A DNA stretch of 64,000 nucleotides from Schumannella soli (GCF_006517435.1 NZ_VHQG01000001.1:900335-964334); one strand, 5' to 3'. Positions 23,507 to 33,751 are shown, counted from the first letter of the stretch. Translations and numbers: made by a program. The notes: generated from the letters alone by a model not told the origin.

Positions 23507-25219
23507 TCAGGTGCCCGCGCAGTAGACGAGCTCGACCGTGGAGCCCTGAGGCTGCTCGCCGACGATCGACTGCGACTTGACCGTCTGGCCGGTGCAGCCC
23601 TTGTCGGCCTTCGGCGCGGGCATCAGCTGCAGGTCGGGTCCGCTGAGGATCGTCTGCGCCTCGGTGATCGACTTGCCGCGCACATCGGGCACGTCGACCG
23701 TTCCGGTCGAGATGACGATGTTCACCTTCGTGCCGGCGTCGACGTTCGGGGTGCCCGCCGGCGGATCGCTCGAGATCACCTGACCGGCCGGGACCGTCGG
23801 CGACTGCGCCTGCGTCTGCTCGCCCAGCTCGAGGCCGTTGTCGGTGAGGATCTGCTTCGCCTCGTCGAGCGACCGCAGCAGTACGCTCGGCGCCGTCACC
23901 GCCGTCGGACCCGACGACACGTAGACGACGACCTGCTCACCCGCGCTGACGGTGCGCCCCGCGCGCGGTTCGGTGCGGATGATCGACCCCTCGGGCACGT
24001 CGACGCTCGCGCGCTCGGCACGCTGCACCGTCAGGTTCTTGCCCGTGAGCTCCCGGCTGCCGGCGTCGTACTCCTGGCCGGCCACGTCGGGCACCGTGAC
24101 GGAGGTCGCGATGCGCAGCGGAGAGCCCTGGATGGAGAACACCCACACCATGGCCGCGACGACGACGATCACCGTCATCATGACGCCGGCCCAGACCCAG
24201 GCGACCGGGGGCCGCGACTGGGTCGTGCGCGGCGCGCGATCCTCGTCGTCGTTCGCGAGACGCCGCAGCGTCTCCTCGGGCGCTCCGCCCGAGCCGACGC
24301 CGAACAGCGTCGCGTTGAACTCGTCGCCGCGGGCGGGCGTGCGACTGGGGACCTTGCCCTCGGCCGCGATGCCGACCTCCTGCCGGAATTCAGCCGACGA
24401 CTGGTAGCGCTCGGTGCGGTCCTTCGCGAGCGAGCGCATCACGACCGCGTTGAGCGCCGGGGAGACCGACGGCACGAGCGCGCTCGGCGCGACGGGCGCC
24501 TCGCTGACGTGCTGGTAGGCGACGGCGACCGGCGACTCGGCGCGGAACGGCGCCTTGCCGGTGAGCAGCTCGTAGAGCACGACGCCGGTCGAGTAGAGGT
24601 CGGTGCGCGCATCCACCGACTCGCCCCGTGCCTGCTCGGGCGAGAAGTACTGGGCGGTGCCGAGGATGGCGCTGGTCTGCGCGATCGTCGCGGTCGACTC
24701 GGAGATCGCGCGGGCGATGCCGAAGTCCATGACCTTCACCTGGCCGTTGGAAGTGACCATGATGTTGCCCGGCTTGATGTCGCGGTGCACGACGCCGGCG
24801 CGGTGCGAGTACTCGAGCGCGGTGAGAACGCCGTCGATGATGCGCACGGCCTCGGCCGGGGCGACGGGGCCCTTGGCGATGAGCTCGGTCAGCAGCGTGC
24901 CCTGCACGTGCTCCATGACGATGAAGGGGATCTGCACCTCGACGCCGTCGGCGTCGGTCGCGGTCTCCTCGCCGGCGTCGTAGACGCGCACGATCGTCGG
25001 ATGCGCCATGCGCGCCGCGGCCTGCGCCTCCTGGCGGAAGCGGGTGCGAAAGGTGGGGTCGTTCGCGAGCGAGGGCTTCAGCAGCTTGACCGCGACGCGG
25101 CGGCCGAGTCGCGCATCCAGGCCGAGGTAGACGTCGGCCATGCCGCCCCGGCCGAGCAGCTCACCGAGCTGATAGCGACCGGCGAGCACACGCACGCCTT
25201 CGGTCACGCTGTCGCTCAC
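23507..25219 (-). CDS. pknB: Serine/threonine protein kinase PknB with three PASTA domains
   Basis: A receptor kinase that senses muropeptide or lipid II fragments and phosphorylates division and cell-wall proteins. The 570-residue protein has a kinase domain ([30 protein letters not shown], about residues 15-275), a juxtamembrane linker, one membrane helix (about 335-360) and three extracellular PASTA repeats, the last ending with a Cys pair. The length is slightly under the four-PASTA mycobacterial form. GTG start with AGGAG upstream. Last gene of the fhaA-to-pknB operon, after a 135-base gap that could hold an internal promoter. Confidence 0.96.
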   Translation of the reverse strand: MSDSVTEGVRVLAGRYQLGELLGRGGMADVYLGLDARLGRRVAVKLLKPSLANDPTFRTRFRQEAQAAARMAHPTIVRVYDAGEETATDADGVEVQIPFIVMEHVQGTLLTELIAKGPVAPAEAVRIIDGVLTALEYSHRAGVVHRDIKPGNIMVTSNGQVKVMDFGIARAISESTATIAQTSAILGTAQYFSPEQARGESVDARTDLYSTGVVLYELLTGKAPFRAESPVAVAYQHVSEAPVAPSALVPSVSPALNAVVMRSLAKDRTERYQSSAEFRQEVGIAAEGKVPSRTPARGDEFNATLFGVGSGGAPEETLRRLANDDEDRAPRTTQSRPPVAWVWAGVMMTVIVVVAAMVWVFSIQGSPLRIATSVTVPDVAGQEYDAGSRELTGKNLTVQRAERASVDVPEGSIIRTEPRAGRTVSAGEQVVVYVSSGPTAVTAPSVLLRSLDEAKQILTDNGLELGEQTQAQSPTVPAGQVISSDPPAGTPNVDAGTKVNIVISTGTVDVPDVRGKSITEAQTILSGPDLQLMPAPKADKGCTGQTVKSQSIVGEQPQGSTVELVYCAGT

Positions 25220-25354
25220 GGTGGCTCCTGGAGGGGGACGGGCCCGAAGACCGGGCAGGGGACAGCGCGAGTCTACCCGGGCGGTACTGGGGGCTCCCTG
25301 CGGAGACGAGGTCTCGTCAGAGGTCGTGACCGGGCTGTGACCCGGTGTCGGAAC

Positions 25355-27136
25355 TCAGCTGCGGCGCGAACCGCTCAGCGACGTCGTCGGTCCGGCGCTG
25401 CCGGGGGCGACACCGCCGCCGACCGCGCCGCCGCCGGTGCCGCCGCCGCCCGCTCCGCCGCCGGAGCTGTCGATCGGAACCGTCAGGGTTCCCGATGCCC
25501 CGGTCGGAGCGAGCCCGTTGCAGACCGCGGTGTAGCTGACGGTCACGTTGCCGGTGGATGCGGCCGTGATCTGCAGGCTCGTCGCCGTGCCGGGCACGTT
25601 CGAGAAGTCGGTGCCGCTCGCCGCGGTGCCGCCCGAGACGGTGAACACGTAGTGATCGAGCGGGTTCGTCGACGGGCAGTTCGAGAACGCCTGCCACGAC
25701 ACGGTGAGGGTGCCGCCGCTCGCGACGCTCGTCTGGCTGCTCGTCGGCGTGGGCGGTGTGCCCGGGCCCGGGTAGGCGCCGTAGGCGGTGATCGCGATGT
25801 CGGAGCCCTTCGGCAGCGAGCCGTAGGTGCTGAGCTTCGTGACCGTGTTGGCGCTGTTCGGGTCGGGCGCGTTGCCGCCGTCATTGACACTCACGTTGAA
25901 GCCGAGCTTGCTCAGCGCGTTCTTGACCTCGTCCACGTTCTTGCCGATGTAGTCGTCGGGGTTCACGTCGACGTTGCTCGACTTGGTCGGGCTCGGCGAG
26001 TTCGACGGCGGCTTCGACGCCGTCTTCGAGTTCGAGGGCGAGCTCGTGTCGCCGCCCGTGCCGTCGCCCTGGTTGAGCACCACGGCGAGAACGACCGCGA
26101 CCGCGGCCACCAGCAGCACGGCGACGATGACGAGCAGGGGGATGAAGGCGGGATGCCGCTTCTTCTTCTCCTCCTGCGTCGGCAGCGACGTCGTCGGGGT
26201 GGGGGAGGCGCTCGTGAGCACGCGCGTCGCCTGCGTCTGGCCCGCGTTGGCGGCCCCGAGCAGTTCGACCGGGTCGCCGCCCGCGACACCGGGCACGGCG
26301 GCGATCGCTCCCGCGACATCCCCCCGCCGCAGCGCCTGCGCGGCCCGCGAGAGGTGGGCGGCGCTCGCCGGACGGTCGGCGGGCTTCTTGGCGATGCATG
26401 CGTAGACCAGGTTGCGCACCGGCTCGGAGATCGTCACCGGCAGCTCGGGCGGCGCCTCGTTGATCTGCGCCATCGCGATCGCGACCTGCGACTCGCCCGT
26501 GAAGGGGCGGCGGCCGGCGAGGGCCTCGTAGGCGACGATGCCGAGCGAGTAGACGTCGGTGGCGGGCGACGCCGGGTGTCCGCTCGCCTGCTCGGGCGAG
26601 AGGTACTGCACGGTGCCCATGACCTGGCCGGTGGCGGTGAGCGGCACCTGGTCGGCGATGCGGGCGATGCCGAAGTCGGTGATCTTGACCCGGCCCTCGG
26701 GCGTGATCAGCAGGTTTCCCGGCTTGATGTCGCGGTGCACGAGGCCGGCCATGTGCGCGGCGTGCAAGGCGGATGCGGTCTGCGCGACGATGTCGAGCAC
26801 GCGGTCGGTGGAGAGCACCCGCTCGCGGTCGAGCACGGCCGAGAGCGCCTCGCCGGGCACGAGCTCCATGACGAGGTAGGCGCTGCCCTCCTCTTCGCCG
26901 TAGTCGTAGACGTTGGCGATGCCCTCGTGGTTGACGAGCGCGGCGTGACGGGCTTCGGCGCGAAAGCGCTCGAGGAAGCCGGGGTCGCCCATGTACTCGT
27001 CTTTGAGGATCTTGAGTGCCACGGTGCGCCCGATCACGAGATCGGTCGCCTGCCAGACCTCGCCCATGCCCCCGATCGCGATGCGCGACGAGAGCTGGTA
27101 TCGACCGCCGAAGGTGAGCCCGCTGGTCGGTCTCAT
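25355..27136 (-). CDS. pknA: Serine/threonine protein kinase (PknA position) with extracellular PASTA-like domain
   Basis: A second Hanks-type kinase in the position of PknA. The 593-residue protein has [23 protein letters not shown] and DFGIAR within residues 10-270, a Pro/Thr linker, one membrane helix (about 335-360), and an extracellular part with one PASTA unit ([20 protein letters not shown]) followed by an Ig/FN3-like beta domain and a Gly-rich tail. Mycobacterial PknA lacks PASTA domains, so this ectodomain is a notable difference. Its ATG overlaps the pbpA stop. Confidence 0.9.
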   Translation of the reverse strand: MRPTSGLTFGGRYQLSSRIAIGGMGEVWQATDLVIGRTVALKILKDEYMGDPGFLERFRAEARHAALVNHEGIANVYDYGEEEGSAYLVMELVPGEALSAVLDRERVLSTDRVLDIVAQTASALHAAHMAGLVHRDIKPGNLLITPEGRVKITDFGIARIADQVPLTATGQVMGTVQYLSPEQASGHPASPATDVYSLGIVAYEALAGRRPFTGESQVAIAMAQINEAPPELPVTISEPVRNLVYACIAKKPADRPASAAHLSRAAQALRRGDVAGAIAAVPGVAGGDPVELLGAANAGQTQATRVLTSASPTPTTSLPTQEEKKKRHPAFIPLLVIVAVLLVAAVAVVLAVVLNQGDGTGGDTSSPSNSKTASKPPSNSPSPTKSSNVDVNPDDYIGKNVDEVKNALSKLGFNVSVNDGGNAPDPNSANTVTKLSTYGSLPKGSDIAITAYGAYPGPGTPPTPTSSQTSVASGGTLTVSWQAFSNCPSTNPLDHYVFTVSGGTAASGTDFSNVPGTATSLQITAASTGNVTVSYTAVCNGLAPTGASGTLTVPIDSSGGGAGGGGTGGGAVGGGVAPGSAGPTTSLSGSRRS

Positions 27137-28590
27137 CGCTTCACCACCGCCTCCATGACCTTCTTCGCGATCGGAGCCGCGAGTGTGTTGCCGAAACCGT
27201 TCTGACCCTGCCCGCCGCCGTTCGCCACGACGACTGCGACCGCGATCTGCGGGTCATCGGCCGGTGCGAAGCCGGTGAACCACAGCGTGTACGGATCGCC
27301 GACGCCGTTCTGCGCCGTGCCGGTCTTGCCGGCGACCTGTACTCCACTGATTCTCGCATTGCTGGCGGCGCCGCTGTTCACGCCGTTCACCATCATCTGC
27401 GTCATCGTCGTCGCCGTCTGCTCGCTGACCGCGCGCCCGTACTCGGTCGACTGGAACTCCTGCAGCGGACTCAGATCGGGTGCCGTGATCTCCTGCACCA
27501 GGTTGGGCTTCATGACGATGCCTCCGTTCGCGATGCCGGCCGAGACCATCGCCATCTGCAGCGGGGTCACGCGGTCGTCGGCCTGGCCGAAGGCCGACTG
27601 CTCGACCTTCGCGGCGTCGGTGTACAGCGGGTACTGGCTGGGGGTGACGTGCTGGGGGATGTCGATCGAGTCGTCGCCGAAGCCGAACTTCTCGGCCTGC
27701 GCCTGGATCGCCTTCGCGCCGAGCTTGCCGCCCAGCTGCGCGAAGGGGATGTTGCAGCTCAGCCGCAGCGCCGTCGCGATCGACGCGGTCGCACCGCCGC
27801 CGCACGATCCGCCCTCGGAGTTCGTGATCGTCGTGCTCGTGCCGGTCAGCGTCAGGCTGCCCGGGTTGGGGAACTCGCTGTCCGGCGTGTAGTCGCCGCT
27901 CTCGAGCGCGGTCGCCGTCGTGATGAGCTTGAACGTCGATCCGGGAGCGTAGAGGTCGCCGCCGATCGCGCGGTTCTGCAGCGGCTTCGTCGGGTCGGCG
28001 TTCAACGCGTCGTAGGCGGCCAGCGCCTCCTGCCGGTTGTGCGACGTGAGCGAGTTCGGGTCGTACGACGGCTTCGACACCATCGCGAGGATCTGGCCCG
28101 TCTTCGGGTTCAGGGCGACGACCGCGCCGGTCATGTCGCCGAGCGCATCCCAGGCGATCTGCTGCAGGTTGGCGTCGAGGGTGAGCGTGACCGAGGCGCC
28201 CTTGGGCCGCTGGCCGGTGATGATCTGGTTGAGGTGCGCGAGGAAGGTCGAGTCGGCCGTTCCGGCGAGTTCGCGGTTGAGGGCGCCCTCGACGCCGCGC
28301 GGCTCGCCGTTGATGATCGAGTAGCCGGTCGCGGGCGCGTAGAGCGGCCCGGCCGCGTACTGCCGCAGGAACTGATAGTCGTCATCCACCGGCGTCGACG
28401 AGGCGATCGGCTGGCCGTCGACGATGATGTCGCCGCGCTCGGCCGAGAAGCTGGCGAGGATCGTGCGGGTGTTGCGCGAGTCGCTGCGCAGGTTGTCGCT
28501 CTGCCCGACCTGGATGATGCTCGTCGACAGGAACAGGGCGGCGAACATCGCCAGCACGACGATGCTCACGCGACGCAGTTCGCGGCTCAT
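27133..28590 (-). CDS. pbpA: Penicillin-binding protein 2, peptidoglycan transpeptidase PbpA
   Basis: A class B transpeptidase that cross-links peptidoglycan with its SEDS partner encoded just upstream. The 485-residue protein has an N-terminal membrane anchor (about residues 8-28), a dimerisation domain and a transpeptidase domain with the active-site motifs STFK, SCN and KTG (AGKTGTAQ). The order rodA-pbpA with four-base overlaps on both sides supports a stoichiometric SEDS-PBP pair. The neighbouring kinases and phosphatase probably regulate it. Confidence 0.95.
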   Translation of the reverse strand: MSRELRRVSIVVLAMFAALFLSTSIIQVGQSDNLRSDSRNTRTILASFSAERGDIIVDGQPIASSTPVDDDYQFLRQYAAGPLYAPATGYSIINGEPRGVEGALNRELAGTADSTFLAHLNQIITGQRPKGASVTLTLDANLQQIAWDALGDMTGAVVALNPKTGQILAMVSKPSYDPNSLTSHNRQEALAAYDALNADPTKPLQNRAIGGDLYAPGSTFKLITTATALESGDYTPDSEFPNPGSLTLTGTSTTITNSEGGSCGGGATASIATALRLSCNIPFAQLGGKLGAKAIQAQAEKFGFGDDSIDIPQHVTPSQYPLYTDAAKVEQSAFGQADDRVTPLQMAMVSAGIANGGIVMKPNLVQEITAPDLSPLQEFQSTEYGRAVSEQTATTMTQMMVNGVNSGAASNARISGVQVAGKTGTAQNGVGDPYTLWFTGFAPADDPQIAVAVVVANGGGQGQNGFGNTLAAPIAKKVMEAVVKR

Positions 28591-30002
28591 TGCAGTCCTC
28601 CCGGGAAGCGGGCGGGGCGGATGCCGTCGCTCAGCCGCAGCAGCAGCGCGACGATGATCCAGTTCGCGACGAGCGACGACCCGCCGGCCGCGAGGAACGG
28701 CGTCGTGAGCCCGGTCAGCGGGATGACGCGGGTCACGCCGCCGACGACGATGAAGGTCTGCAGGGCGATCACGAACGACAGGCCGACGCCCAGCAGGCGG
28801 CCGAAGTCGTCGTCGCCGAGGTGGCCGATGCGCAGACCCCGCGACACCATGAGCAGGTACAGCCCGAGGATCGCGAACAGCCCGATCAGACCGAGCTCCT
28901 CGCCGAGGCTCGGGATGATGAAGTCGCTCTCGGCGACGGGCACGATGTCGGGGCGGCCCTGGCCGAGACCGGTTCCGATCAGCCCGCCGTCGGCGAGCCC
29001 GAAGAGCCCCTGCACGACCTGGTAGCTGCCGCGGTCGGCGGTGTACTGGGCGTTCGAGAACGCATCCAGCCAGGTCACGAAGCGGCCGTTCACGTACCCG
29101 AGGGTCTGGCTGGCGATGAGCGCGCCGCCGATGAACAGCGTCATCCCGAGCACGACCCAGCTGAGCCGGGCCGTGGCGACGTAGATCATCACCAGGAACA
29201 GGCCGAAGTACAGCAGCGAGGTTCCGAGGTCGCGCTGCACGACGAGCACGCCCATCGCGACGACCCAGACGATGAGGATGGGACCCAGGTCACGGGCGCG
29301 CGGGAACTGCAGCGGCCCCAGCCGGCGGCCGATGATCGACAGCGAGTCGCGCGCGGTCACCAGGTACCCGGCGAAGAACACCGCCAGCGCGATCTTCGCC
29401 AGCTCGCCCGGCTGGAAGTTGATGCCGCCGATCGTCACCCACACCTGCGCGCCGTTGATCGGCTTGAACGCCATCGGCAGCAGCAGCAGCGCGATGCCGA
29501 CGAACATGGCGATGTAGCGGTAGCGCGACAGCACGCGGATGTTGCGGAACGCCGCCAGCACGATGAACGCCAGGATCATCGCGATCGCGCTGAACACGAC
29601 CTGCTTGACCGCCAGCGCCTCCCAGCCGAGTCGCGGCTTCGCGATGTCGAGGCGCGAGATCTCGGCGATGCCGATGCCGTTGAGCACGGTCGCGATCGGC
29701 AGCAGGAACGGATCGGCGCCGGGAGCGGTGACCCGCAGGATGATGTGGCCCACCAGGGCGAGACCGCCGAGCGCAGCCGGGAGGGCGAGCATCCCCTCGT
29801 CGAACTGGCCCTGCGCGCCCAGCTGCACGAGCGCCATCGCGCCGATCGACAGCCCGATCGCGAACAGCAGCAGCGGCAGCTCGACGTTGCGCAGCCGCGC
29901 GGGCTCGCGCAGGCGGATGCGGATGCTGCTCGTGAAGTCGCTGATCCGCCCGGGCCCGGTCGCGAGCGACGGGCCGGCTGCCGAGGAGGTGGATGCGCTC
30001 AC
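28587..30002 (-). CDS. rodA: SEDS-family peptidoglycan glycosyltransferase RodA/FtsW
   Basis: A polytopic glycosyltransferase polymerising lipid II. The 471-residue protein has about ten to twelve helices and SEDS signatures (GINFQPGELAKIALAVFFAGYL, split across the conserved loop, and ESDFIIPSLGEELGLIG with the catalytic-region Glu/Asp). The GTG at 30002 lies one base after the phosphatase stop; an earlier in-frame ATG inside the phosphatase gene is less likely. The GTG start puts a ~60-residue cytoplasmic segment before helix 1. Partner of PbpA at 27133. Confidence 0.94.
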   Translation of the reverse strand: MSASTSSAAGPSLATGPGRISDFTSSIRIRLREPARLRNVELPLLLFAIGLSIGAMALVQLGAQGQFDEGMLALPAALGGLALVGHIILRVTAPGADPFLLPIATVLNGIGIAEISRLDIAKPRLGWEALAVKQVVFSAIAMILAFIVLAAFRNIRVLSRYRYIAMFVGIALLLLPMAFKPINGAQVWVTIGGINFQPGELAKIALAVFFAGYLVTARDSLSIIGRRLGPLQFPRARDLGPILIVWVVAMGVLVVQRDLGTSLLYFGLFLVMIYVATARLSWVVLGMTLFIGGALIASQTLGYVNGRFVTWLDAFSNAQYTADRGSYQVVQGLFGLADGGLIGTGLGQGRPDIVPVAESDFIIPSLGEELGLIGLFAILGLYLLMVSRGLRIGHLGDDDFGRLLGVGLSFVIALQTFIVVGGVTRVIPLTGLTTPFLAAGGSSLVANWIIVALLLRLSDGIRPARFPGGLQ

Positions 30003-30003
30003 G

Positions 30004-31242
30004 TCAGCCCCCCGCCGCCGCCGAGAGTCGCGCGACGATGTCGAGCGCATCCTTCAGGTCGTCGGCGCTGATGGTGCGCTTGACGGTGTCGCGCTGGGCC
30101 GGGCTGAGGTCGGCGACGTCGATCGCGGTCGACTGGTACAGCTCGGAGAGCGAGATCGGCCCGATGTTCTGCTGCACCCCGCGGTAGATCGCGACGGTGC
30201 CCTTGTTCTCGCCGACGAAGTAGTGCGACTGAGTCCAGTTGTAGGCGACCAGGCAGGCGGTGACGATCGCGGCGATCGCGAGGCCCGCCATGACGAGCCA
30301 GGTGACGCGGCGGCGGCGGGCGCGGCGGCGATCCTCTTCGATGAGCTCGTCGAGGTAGTCCTCGCCGTCGGGCTCGAAGTGGCTCGGGTCGGGCTGCGTG
30401 GCCTTGAGCGGATGCAGCAGCAGCGTCGGCAGGCGCAGCGGGCGGCGCGAGGTCTCGTTCTCGAAGCTGAGCGGAACCGCGGCCGAGCCGACGAAGCGGG
30501 GCGGATGCGGTTCGCCGGGCCCGTCTTCGACGTCGAGCAGCACGACGGTGACGTTGTCGGGGCCGCCGTGGTCGAGGGCCTCCTTGACGAGGCGGTAGGC
30601 GGCGGCCTCGGTCTCGCCGACGTGCATCATGACGCCGGCGATGCGCTCCTCGGGCACGTAGCTGGAGAGTCCGTCGGAGCAGATGAGCCAGCGGTCGCCC
30701 GGCCGCGTCTCGAGGATGAGGGTGTCGATCTCGGGCGCCGCATCCACGTCGCCGAGAACCCGCATGAGCACTGAGCGGCGCGGGTGCACCGCCGCCTCCT
30801 CCGGCGTGATGCGGCCGGAATCGACGAGGCGCTGCACGAAGGTGTGGTCGGCGCTGATCTGCGACAGCTCGCCCTCGCGGAACAGGTAGACGCGCGAGTC
30901 GCCGATGTGCGCCATGACCATCTGGTCGCCGACCCGGGCGAGCGCCGACACGGTCGTGCCCATGCCGGTGAGCTCGGAATGCTCGAAGACGGTCTCGGCG
31001 AGCAGCTGGTTCGCGGCGATCAGCGCCGACTGCAGCGCGAACTCCGCGTCCTGCGCCGTCGGATAGCGCTGGTCGGCCTCCGCGATGCGCTTCGCCGCGA
31101 TGGCGCTGGCGACATCCCCGCCCGCGTGCCCTCCGACGCCGTCGGCCACGACGAACAGGTTCGGCCCGACGTAGCCGGAGTCCTGGTTCGAGGCCCGGAT
31201 CTTGCCGACGTGCGAGACGGCCGCGCTGGAGGGGGTCGTCAC
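30004..31242 (-). CDS. pstP: PP2C-family serine/threonine phosphatase PstP
   Basis: Dephosphorylates the kinases and their substrates. The 412-residue protein has the metal-dependent phosphatase motifs (NQDSGYV, VADGVGGHAGGD, MAHIGDSRVYL, DGLSSYV, GGPDNVTVVLL) in residues 10-240. A basic linker (RRRARRRRV), one membrane helix (about 310-332) and a short extracytoplasmic domain follow. GTG start four bases after fhaB. Typical of the locus. Confidence 0.95.
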   Translation of the reverse strand: MTTPSSAAVSHVGKIRASNQDSGYVGPNLFVVADGVGGHAGGDVASAIAAKRIAEADQRYPTAQDAEFALQSALIAANQLLAETVFEHSELTGMGTTVSALARVGDQMVMAHIGDSRVYLFREGELSQISADHTFVQRLVDSGRITPEEAAVHPRRSVLMRVLGDVDAAPEIDTLILETRPGDRWLICSDGLSSYVPEERIAGVMMHVGETEAAAYRLVKEALDHGGPDNVTVVLLDVEDGPGEPHPPRFVGSAAVPLSFENETSRRPLRLPTLLLHPLKATQPDPSHFEPDGEDYLDELIEEDRRRARRRRVTWLVMAGLAIAAIVTACLVAYNWTQSHYFVGENKGTVAIYRGVQQNIGPISLSELYQSTAIDVADLSPAQRDTVKRTISADDLKDALDIVARLSAAAGG

Positions 31243-31246
31243 AGGC

Positions 31247-31804
31247 CTACCGTCGCAGTTCGAAGGTCGTCTGCCCGATGGTCACGGGCGTGTCGAGCGG
31301 CACGGGCGTCGGCAGCGTCACGCGCTGCCCGTCCAGGAACGTGCCATTGGTCGAGTCTAGGTCTTGCACCACCCACTGGTCGTTCCAGAGCATGAGCCGC
31401 GCGTGGTGCGTCGACGTGTAGTCGTCGCGGATGACGAGACCCGATTCGCTGGATCGGCCGATCGCGAGCTGCTCGCCGGGCAGTTCCAGCTCGGTGCCCT
31501 CGCGCGGGCCCGAAGTGATGACGAGGCGGCGGGCCGTATTCGCACCGGGCCGGCCACCGGTCGGCGGGGGAGTGCTCGGGGCGCTCGAGACCGGGGCGGT
31601 GACGGCGCTCGCGGCGCCGGCCGCGGCGACCGGGGCCGCGCTCATCGGCGACGACGGGAACGGGGATGCCGCCGCGGCGCCGTCCTTCTTGCGTGCCCGC
31701 TGCCCGAACAGGTCGGAACGCAGCGCGTAGACGATCGCGAAGACGAACACCCACAGCAGAAGGAGGAAGCCGATGCGCAGCACCAGCAGGACGAGATCGC
31801 TCAC
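31247..31804 (-). CDS. fhaB: FHA-domain membrane protein FhaB (FipA)
   Basis: Binds phosphothreonine on kinase-phosphorylated division proteins. The 185-residue protein has one N-terminal membrane helix (LVLLVLRIGFLLLLWVFVF), an Ala/Pro linker and a C-terminal FHA domain (LAIGRSSESGLVI, STHHARLML, LDSTNGTFLDG). GTG start overlapping the fhaA stop (GTGA). Confidence 0.95.
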   Translation of the reverse strand: MSDLVLLVLRIGFLLLLWVFVFAIVYALRSDLFGQRARKKDGAAAASPFPSSPMSAAPVAAAGAASAVTAPVSSAPSTPPPTGGRPGANTARRLVITSGPREGTELELPGEQLAIGRSSESGLVIRDDYTSTHHARLMLWNDQWVVQDLDSTNGTFLDGQRVTLPTPVPLDTPVTIGQTTFELRR

Positions 31805-32490
31805 CGGCGCCCTCCGGTCGGGTCGTCGGCCTGCGCGAGAACGCGGAACACGATGCGGGTGCGGCCGATGTCGATGACCGAGTCGGGGGTCAGCGGGGCC
31901 TGCTTGAGCGGCGAGCCGTTGAGGCGGGTGCCGTTGGTCGATCCGAGGTCGTTGATCTGGCCGCGCTTGCCGTCCCAGAGCACCTCGACGTGCTTGCGCG
32001 AGGCGCCCGCGTCATCCACCGGCACATCCGCTTCACTGCCCCGGCCGAGGATGGTGCGCGACTTCTTCAGCGGATAGCGCTTGCCGTTGACGTCGAGCAC
32101 CGGAACCCAGCGCACCGTGCCCTGCACCGTGTTCGAGTCGATGCGCACGACGCCCTCGCTGAGCTTGTCGTCGCGCAGCAGCTCGATCGAGAGGCCGCCG
32201 GCGAAGCTGTAGTGCTGTGCGGTCGCGTGCTGCTGCACGAGCTGCGTGAACTCGTCGATCAGCGCCGGGCCGAGCGAGGTCATGCGCTGGTGGTCGCCGG
32301 GGGCGAGGCGCACCGTGAAGCGGTTGGGGGCGAGGATGCGGTCGCGCGACACGACGGCGGCCTTCGTGTCGAGCTCGCGGCGCAGGGCCGACGTCACTTC
32401 GAGCGGCTGCAGACCGCTCTTGAAGGTCTTCGCGAACGCGCCGTTGACGACGCGCTCGAGACCCTTCTCGAAGTTGTCGAGAATCCCCAA
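31801..32490 (-). CDS. fhaA: FHA-domain protein FhaA
   Basis: A cytoplasmic phosphothreonine reader that in mycobacteria recruits MviN/MurJ-type partners. The 229-residue protein has the DUF3662 N-terminal domain (GILDNFEKGLERVVNGAFAK) and a C-terminal FHA domain (ILGRGSEADVPV, SRKHVEVLW, GSTNGTRLNG). It lacks the long Gln/Gly-rich middle of the mycobacterial protein. The frame begins with TTG, preceded by AGGAGCTCCG, so TTG is the likely initiator. First gene of the minus-strand operon reaching to pknB. Confidence 0.93.
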   Translation of the reverse strand: MGILDNFEKGLERVVNGAFAKTFKSGLQPLEVTSALRRELDTKAAVVSRDRILAPNRFTVRLAPGDHQRMTSLGPALIDEFTQLVQQHATAQHYSFAGGLSIELLRDDKLSEGVVRIDSNTVQGTVRWVPVLDVNGKRYPLKKSRTILGRGSEADVPVDDAGASRKHVEVLWDGKRGQINDLGSTNGTRLNGSPLKQAPLTPDSVIDIGRTRIVFRVLAQADDPTGGRR

Positions 32491-32523
32491 CGGAGCTCCT
32501 GTTCGGCCGACTCGGACAGCACG

Positions 32524-32529
32524 ATGTTA
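32524..32529 (-). promoter_or_regulatory. Possible -10 box TAACAT of the fhaA-pknB operon
   Basis: TAACAT lies 33 bases before the fhaA TTG start, which would give a leader of about 25 bases containing the AGGAG ribosome site. No clear -35 was found. Confidence 0.35.
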
Positions 32530-32724
32530 GTCGGCGGGCTTGAGCGAGCCTGGTACGCGCCGCGCGGAGCCTGAACGGGAGTTCAGGGAATGGACGCGCG
32601 GAGGTCGCTTGCGCGAGGCGCTGGGCGCCGTCGCGTGGTGCATCCCCCGGTGCCTCGAGTGGTCTCCCGGGCCCCGCGCGCTGTGATAATCTCGCACGGT
32701 TGGTCGCGGTGACGCGGCCATCGC

Positions 32725-32808
32725 GCGCGAGTGGCGGAATTGGCAGACGCGCTGGCTTCAGGTGCCAGTGCCCTCCGGGGCGTGGGGGTTCAAGTCCCCC
32801 CTCGCGCA
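32725..32808 (+). tRNA. tRNA-Leu (anticodon CAG)
   Basis: Acceptor stem GCGCGAG/CTCGCGC, D-arm GGCGGAATTGGCAGAC, anticodon stem CTGGC/GCCAG with loop TTCAGGT (anticodon 32759-32761), the long variable arm of a class II tRNA, T-arm GGGGGTTCAAGTCCCCC and discriminator A. CCA is not encoded. Its position beside fhaA matches leuT in mycobacteria. Confidence 0.97.
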
Positions 32809-32815
32809 CGCGAAT

Positions 32816-32846
32816 GAAAGGCCTCCGGGATTCCCGGGGGCCTTTC
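32816..32846 (+). terminator. Terminator after tRNA-Leu
   Basis: A 14-bp stem with one G-T pair, GAAAGGCCTCCGGG/CCCGGGGGCCTTTC, three-base loop, eight bases after the tRNA. Confidence 0.75.
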
Positions 32847-32915
32847 GCGTTCTCGGGGTCGGGGCTACCTCGCGGACGACCGCCGCCGGAGCCGCCGGCT
32901 GACCGGATCGCGACG

Positions 32916-33671
32916 TCAGTTCGGCGTCGGAGGCCAGCTGGGCGTGCCGAGATCTCGGGAGATGTTGCGCGCGGTCTCGATCAGGCGTGTGAGCGTCGCT
33001 TCGTCGACCGGCGTCTCGTTCGACGGGATCACGATCGCGACAGCGGCGACGACATCCCCGGTTGAATCGCACACCGGCGCGGCGATCGACGATTCGCCGA
33101 TCACTGCCTCTTCGTTCTCGTAGGCGATCAGGTTCTTCCGGACCGACATGAAGTCGTCCGCCAGTTCCTGGGCGTCGGTGATCGTGTAACCGGTCAGCTC
33201 GCGGAGCGGATTGGCGAACACGTCGTCGGCATGCTCGGAGTTGAAGGCGAGGAGCACTTTCCCGATCGCCGAAGCGTGACTGGGGATGGAGGCACCGGTC
33301 TCCGGCATCTGTTCGGAGCCGTCAGGTCGTCCGTCATGGTGGATGACCAGAACGTCCCCGAATAGTTCGACTCCGAGTCGGCTTGCGAAGCCCGTCTCGC
33401 GCGACAGGTCGTGCATCCAGCGGATCGCGCGAGCTCGAACGTCGAGTGTGTCGAGGTAGACGCTGGACAACTTCACGAGGGCCGGGCCGAGCACGTATCG
33501 GTTGCCGATGCGCTCCTGGGCGACGAGCTTGTGCGCCTGGAGTGCTTTGACGATGCCGTGGACCGTCGAAGGCGGCAGCTCCATCGCGGCTGCCAGATCG
33601 CTGATCCCCAAATGACGAGCGCCCTGCAGCAAATTGAGCACTTTCGCAGCGCGGTCGATCGACTGGATCAC
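32916..33671 (-). CDS. IclR family transcriptional regulator of the glycerol/dihydroxyacetone operon
   Basis: A 251-residue IclR protein: N-terminal winged helix (VIQSIDRAAKVLNLL, then MELPPSTVHGIVKALQAHK) and a C-terminal effector domain (ETGFASRLGVELFGD, AIGKVLLAF, AAPVCDSTGDVVAAVAI). I chose the GTG at 33671 because GGAG lies eight bases upstream and IclR proteins usually begin close to this Ser-Ile-Asp-Arg motif; an in-frame GTG lies three codons earlier. It is divergent from the facilitator-kinase operon, with palindromic sites between, so it is probably its regulator. The ligand may be glycerol, dihydroxyacetone or a phosphate; unproven. Confidence 0.92.
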   Translation of the reverse strand: MIQSIDRAAKVLNLLQGARHLGISDLAAAMELPPSTVHGIVKALQAHKLVAQERIGNRYVLGPALVKLSSVYLDTLDVRARAIRWMHDLSRETGFASRLGVELFGDVLVIHHDGRPDGSEQMPETGASIPSHASAIGKVLLAFNSEHADDVFANPLRELTGYTITDAQELADDFMSVRKNLIAYENEEAVIGESSIAAPVCDSTGDVVAAVAIVIPSNETPVDEATLTRLIETARNISRDLGTPSWPPTPN

Positions 33672-33751
33672 TGCCAACACTCCTTTGCCCGTCGTCAGGC
33701 CGGGGACTCATTCTCCCTGACGAGTTGACAACTTCGTCATCGCCGTGCACG

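Noticed and set aside
24509..27205. 898-codon plus-strand frame antisense to the two kinases
   Set aside because: No recognisable motif; the kinases on the other strand carry all catalytic motifs.
32725..32808. tRNA-Leu as an attachment site of an integrated element
   Set aside because: No repeat of the tRNA 3' end and no integrase was found downstream; the tRNA position is conserved near fhaA in other actinobacteria.
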